Virus record (IMG/VR): IMGVR_UViG_3300009000_000043
Location: 1-23,199 of that record
Reading direction: 5' to 3' (one strand)
Origin: a virus
DNA length: 23,199 nt
Made by a program: the position numbers and the translations under genes. Shown piece after piece: positions 21,662 to 23,199 of this stretch. The first letter of the stretch is position 1. Each line of letters opens with the position of its first letter. Below the pieces are notes generated by a model. That model did no database searches, was not told where the DNA came from, and saw only the letters and a list, made by a program, of their open reading frames with translations.

Positions 21662-23199
21662 CAGTATTGACTCCTTATTAATTGTTGCATTAGACCATAA
21701 TTTTGTCTGCGCATTCTATAATGGTCTGCGTTGTTACCTATAATTTTTTGATCACCATATATTTGTGACAGAACATATATTTCATCTCTGTCTATCATTG
21801 CTGTATCATACTGTGTCAAATCGACAGCATTATTGATGCTATCAAGCATTTGTGTCTGACCCTTATACGTTGCAGACTTCTCTAAGTTATTCTTTCTAAC
21901 CTGCTCAGCCAATCGTTCAGCAAGTGATTGTTGTTTCTCTGTTGGTTCATTACTCTGCTCAGAACCTTGCTGCGGTATAATAACAACTACAACTGGACCA
22001 ACACCAGCGGCTGCATTGTTATCATTCTGTGCTTGTGACTCGGTTGCAGATGATTCGCCAGATGAGATTGATTGTGACACTAACCCACCAACCAGCCGAT
22101 CAGAAATCCCACGCCCAATACTGACAGCGTCAATTGCAGGTCGTTCTCTGCTATTCTTTTGCTCAGCTGGCTCACTACTGTTTTCAGCTTGTTCATTTTG
22201 TTTCTCCTGTGGTTCTTCATTCTTAGTTTCTTCAATAGGCTGCTCAATAATTTCTTCTTCTACCACAGTTTCTTCGAACACCTCATTAACTGTTTCCTGC
22301 TCAACGACAACAGGCTCTTCAAACGTTTCTTGTGGTTGCGACTCAATAACAGGTACTTGAACCTCTATTATATATCCGTCACAAATAGGAGAGTATTGAG
22401 GATTCATTTCGCATTGTTGTCCAAAGAACGCTTCAGCATATCCTGGACAACCATTGTCATAGAGAGCATCTAACGAGCATTGTTGATTGTAATATGCCTC
22501 TTCATATCCTGGACACCCAGTATCGTATAAAGCATCCAACGAACATTGTTGATCGTAATACGCTTCGGCATACCCTGGACAGCCATTATCATACAACGCA
22601 TTTAATGAACATTGCTGGTCATAATATGCCTCTGCATATCCAGGGCATCCTTGATCGTATAAAGCATCATACCCACATTGCTGTTGATAGTATGCTTCTT
22701 CATATCCAGGACACCCTGTATCGTAAAGGGAATCAAAGCCACACTGTTGCGTATAGTATGCCTCCGCATAACCAGTACACCCTTGGTCATATAACGGATC
22801 ATACGAACATTGTTGATTGTAATATGCCTCTGCATATCCTTCACAAGTCGGATCTGATAATGGATTGGCGGCACAGGCATCAACCTCATATACAATTTTT
22901 AGTTCTAATGGCCAAAATTCTGGACCATACCATCCTGCCCAAAACCCAGCATCATCGCCTGTTGCGGTAAGTTTAATATTACTAAGGTCAGATAAAGCAT
23001 ATGGGTCAGCGAATATCTCTGTTCCAGCAAAGTGTGTCCAATCTGTTATGGGATATCCATAATCATAATGATAATTCTCAACAACATTACCAGAAGAATC
23101 ATAAAGGTTAATGTAAATGTCTAATGGGTCTTGAGGAGACCCGAATTGAGTGTTGGCGTTATAGTTCTTTACATGCCAGTGATATGAAAATCCAAGAAC
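21661..23199 (-). CDS. Cys-rich CPGY-repeat protein, 5' end outside window
   Basis: The frame is open from the right edge to TGA at 21661, 512 visible residues without a start, so the N terminus lies beyond the window. Residues 1-113 form an aromatic, beta-looking domain (FSYHWHVKNY, DPLDIYINLYDSSGNV, GDDAGFWAGWYGPEFWPLE), lectin-like in flavour. Residues 114-267 are seven tandem 22-residue repeats, consensus LYDxGCPGYAEAYYxQQCxxDA, two Cys each. A degenerate eighth starts QYSPICDGY. Then comes a Glu/Pro/Val-rich stretch (about 281-350), a Ser/Gln/Asn-rich linker with PVVVVIIP, and a charged C-terminal domain. I recall similar NPLYDxxCPGY repeats in marine phages, with unknown role. Surface adhesion with disulfide- or metal-stabilised repeats is a guess. 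Confidence 0.85.
   Translation of the reverse strand, partial: VLGFSYHWHVKNYNANTQFGSPQDPLDIYINLYDSSGNVVENYHYDYGYPITDWTHFAGTEIFADPYALSDLSNIKLTATGDDAGFWAGWYGPEFWPLELKIVYEVDACAANPLSDPTCEGYAEAYYNQQCSYDPLYDQGCTGYAEAYYTQQCGFDSLYDTGCPGYEEAYYQQQCGYDALYDQGCPGYAEAYYDQQCSLNALYDNGCPGYAEAYYDQQCSLDALYDTGCPGYEEAYYNQQCSLDALYDNGCPGYAEAFFGQQCEMNPQYSPICDGYIIEVQVPVIESQPQETFEEPVVVEQETVNEVFEETVVEEEIIEQPIEETKNEEPQEKQNEQAENSSEPAEQKNSRERPAIDAVSIGRGISDRLVGGLVSQSISSGESSATESQAQNDNNAAAGVGPVVVVIIPQQGSEQSNEPTEKQQSLAERLAEQVRKNNLEKSATYKGQTQMLDSINNAVDLTQYDTAMIDRDEIYVLSQIYGDQKIIGNNADHYRMRRQNYGLMQQLIRSQY
22399..22860 (-). repeat. seven tandem 66-bp repeats encoding Cys-rich units
   Basis: Seven in-frame units of exactly 66 bp: 22795-22860, 22729-22794, 22663-22728, 22597-22662, 22531-22596, 22465-22530 and 22399-22464. 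Each encodes 22 residues with Cys at positions 6 and 18. The CPGY and QQC codons are the most constant. The outermost copies (first and seventh) are the most diverged, as expected for growth by unequal exchange in the centre. Confidence 0.92.

Noticed and set aside
22594-22596. TTG at 22596 as the start of the repeat protein
   Set aside because: The same frame continues upstream through four more repeat units and to the window edge with no stop, so this codon is just the first Leu of the fifth repeat.
22399-22860. Tandem 66-bp repeats as a CRISPR array
   Set aside because: The units are contiguous with no unique spacers and keep one protein frame throughout; they are coding repeats.
22016-22970. 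Plus-strand open frames opposite the repeat protein
   Set aside because: They mirror the codon periodicity of the repeats and low-complexity acidic region, are His/Ser/Cys-rich and lack ribosome sites.

Overview
This window is part of a T4-like myovirus genome. It is AT-rich and almost fully coding. It carries recognisable T4-type baseplate, tail-tube, head-completion and replication genes, and no host, tRNA, CRISPR or insertion-sequence content. Several features fit a marine T4-like phage of the cyanophage/pelagiphage type: gp32 without the T4 zinc cysteines, gp5 without a lysozyme domain, a DUF4815-type protein after gp8, and a Cys-rich CPGY repeat protein. The host itself cannot be read from the sequence. 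Homology calls rest on motifs recognised from memory; no search was run.

Layout. (1) Positions 1-13722, minus strand: a late baseplate block read right to left as gp48-like tube cap, gp53, gp27-like hub, a P-loop kinase with a capsid-targeting-like N terminus, a small acidic CxxC protein, gp5 spike, an Hc1-like histone H1 mini-protein, gp25, gp6, gp7-like, gp8 and a DUF4815-type protein that runs off the left edge. (2) 13735-18659, plus strand: gp4 head-completion nuclease, a possible gp2, gp54-like tube initiator, gp26 with a probable -1 frameshift extension (tail-assembly chaperone pair), an EF-hand membrane protein and the tape measure. (3) 18665-18694: a strong intrinsic terminator between convergent genes. 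(4) 18718-23199, minus strand: gp32, gp59, gp33, a SleB-type hydrolase, two small proteins of unknown function, and a 5'-truncated gene with seven 22-residue Cys repeats.

How it fits together. Regions 1 and 2 encode the baseplate hub (5, 27, 26), wedge (25, 53, 6, 7, 8), tube start (48, 54), tape measure and head closure. T4-type late promoters (TATAAATA) lie in front of several of these genes, and the late-transcription co-activator gp33 is encoded in region 4. Region 4 keeps the T4 33-59-32 gene order and is preceded by a sigma70-like promoter, as expected for replication genes expressed before the virion genes.

Strongest leads: the T7 slippery heptamer plus hairpin at the end of gp26, the capsid-targeting-like tag on the kinase, the histone-like mini-gene with its own late promoter, the face-to-face late promoters between gp48 and gp4, and the Cys-repeat protein.
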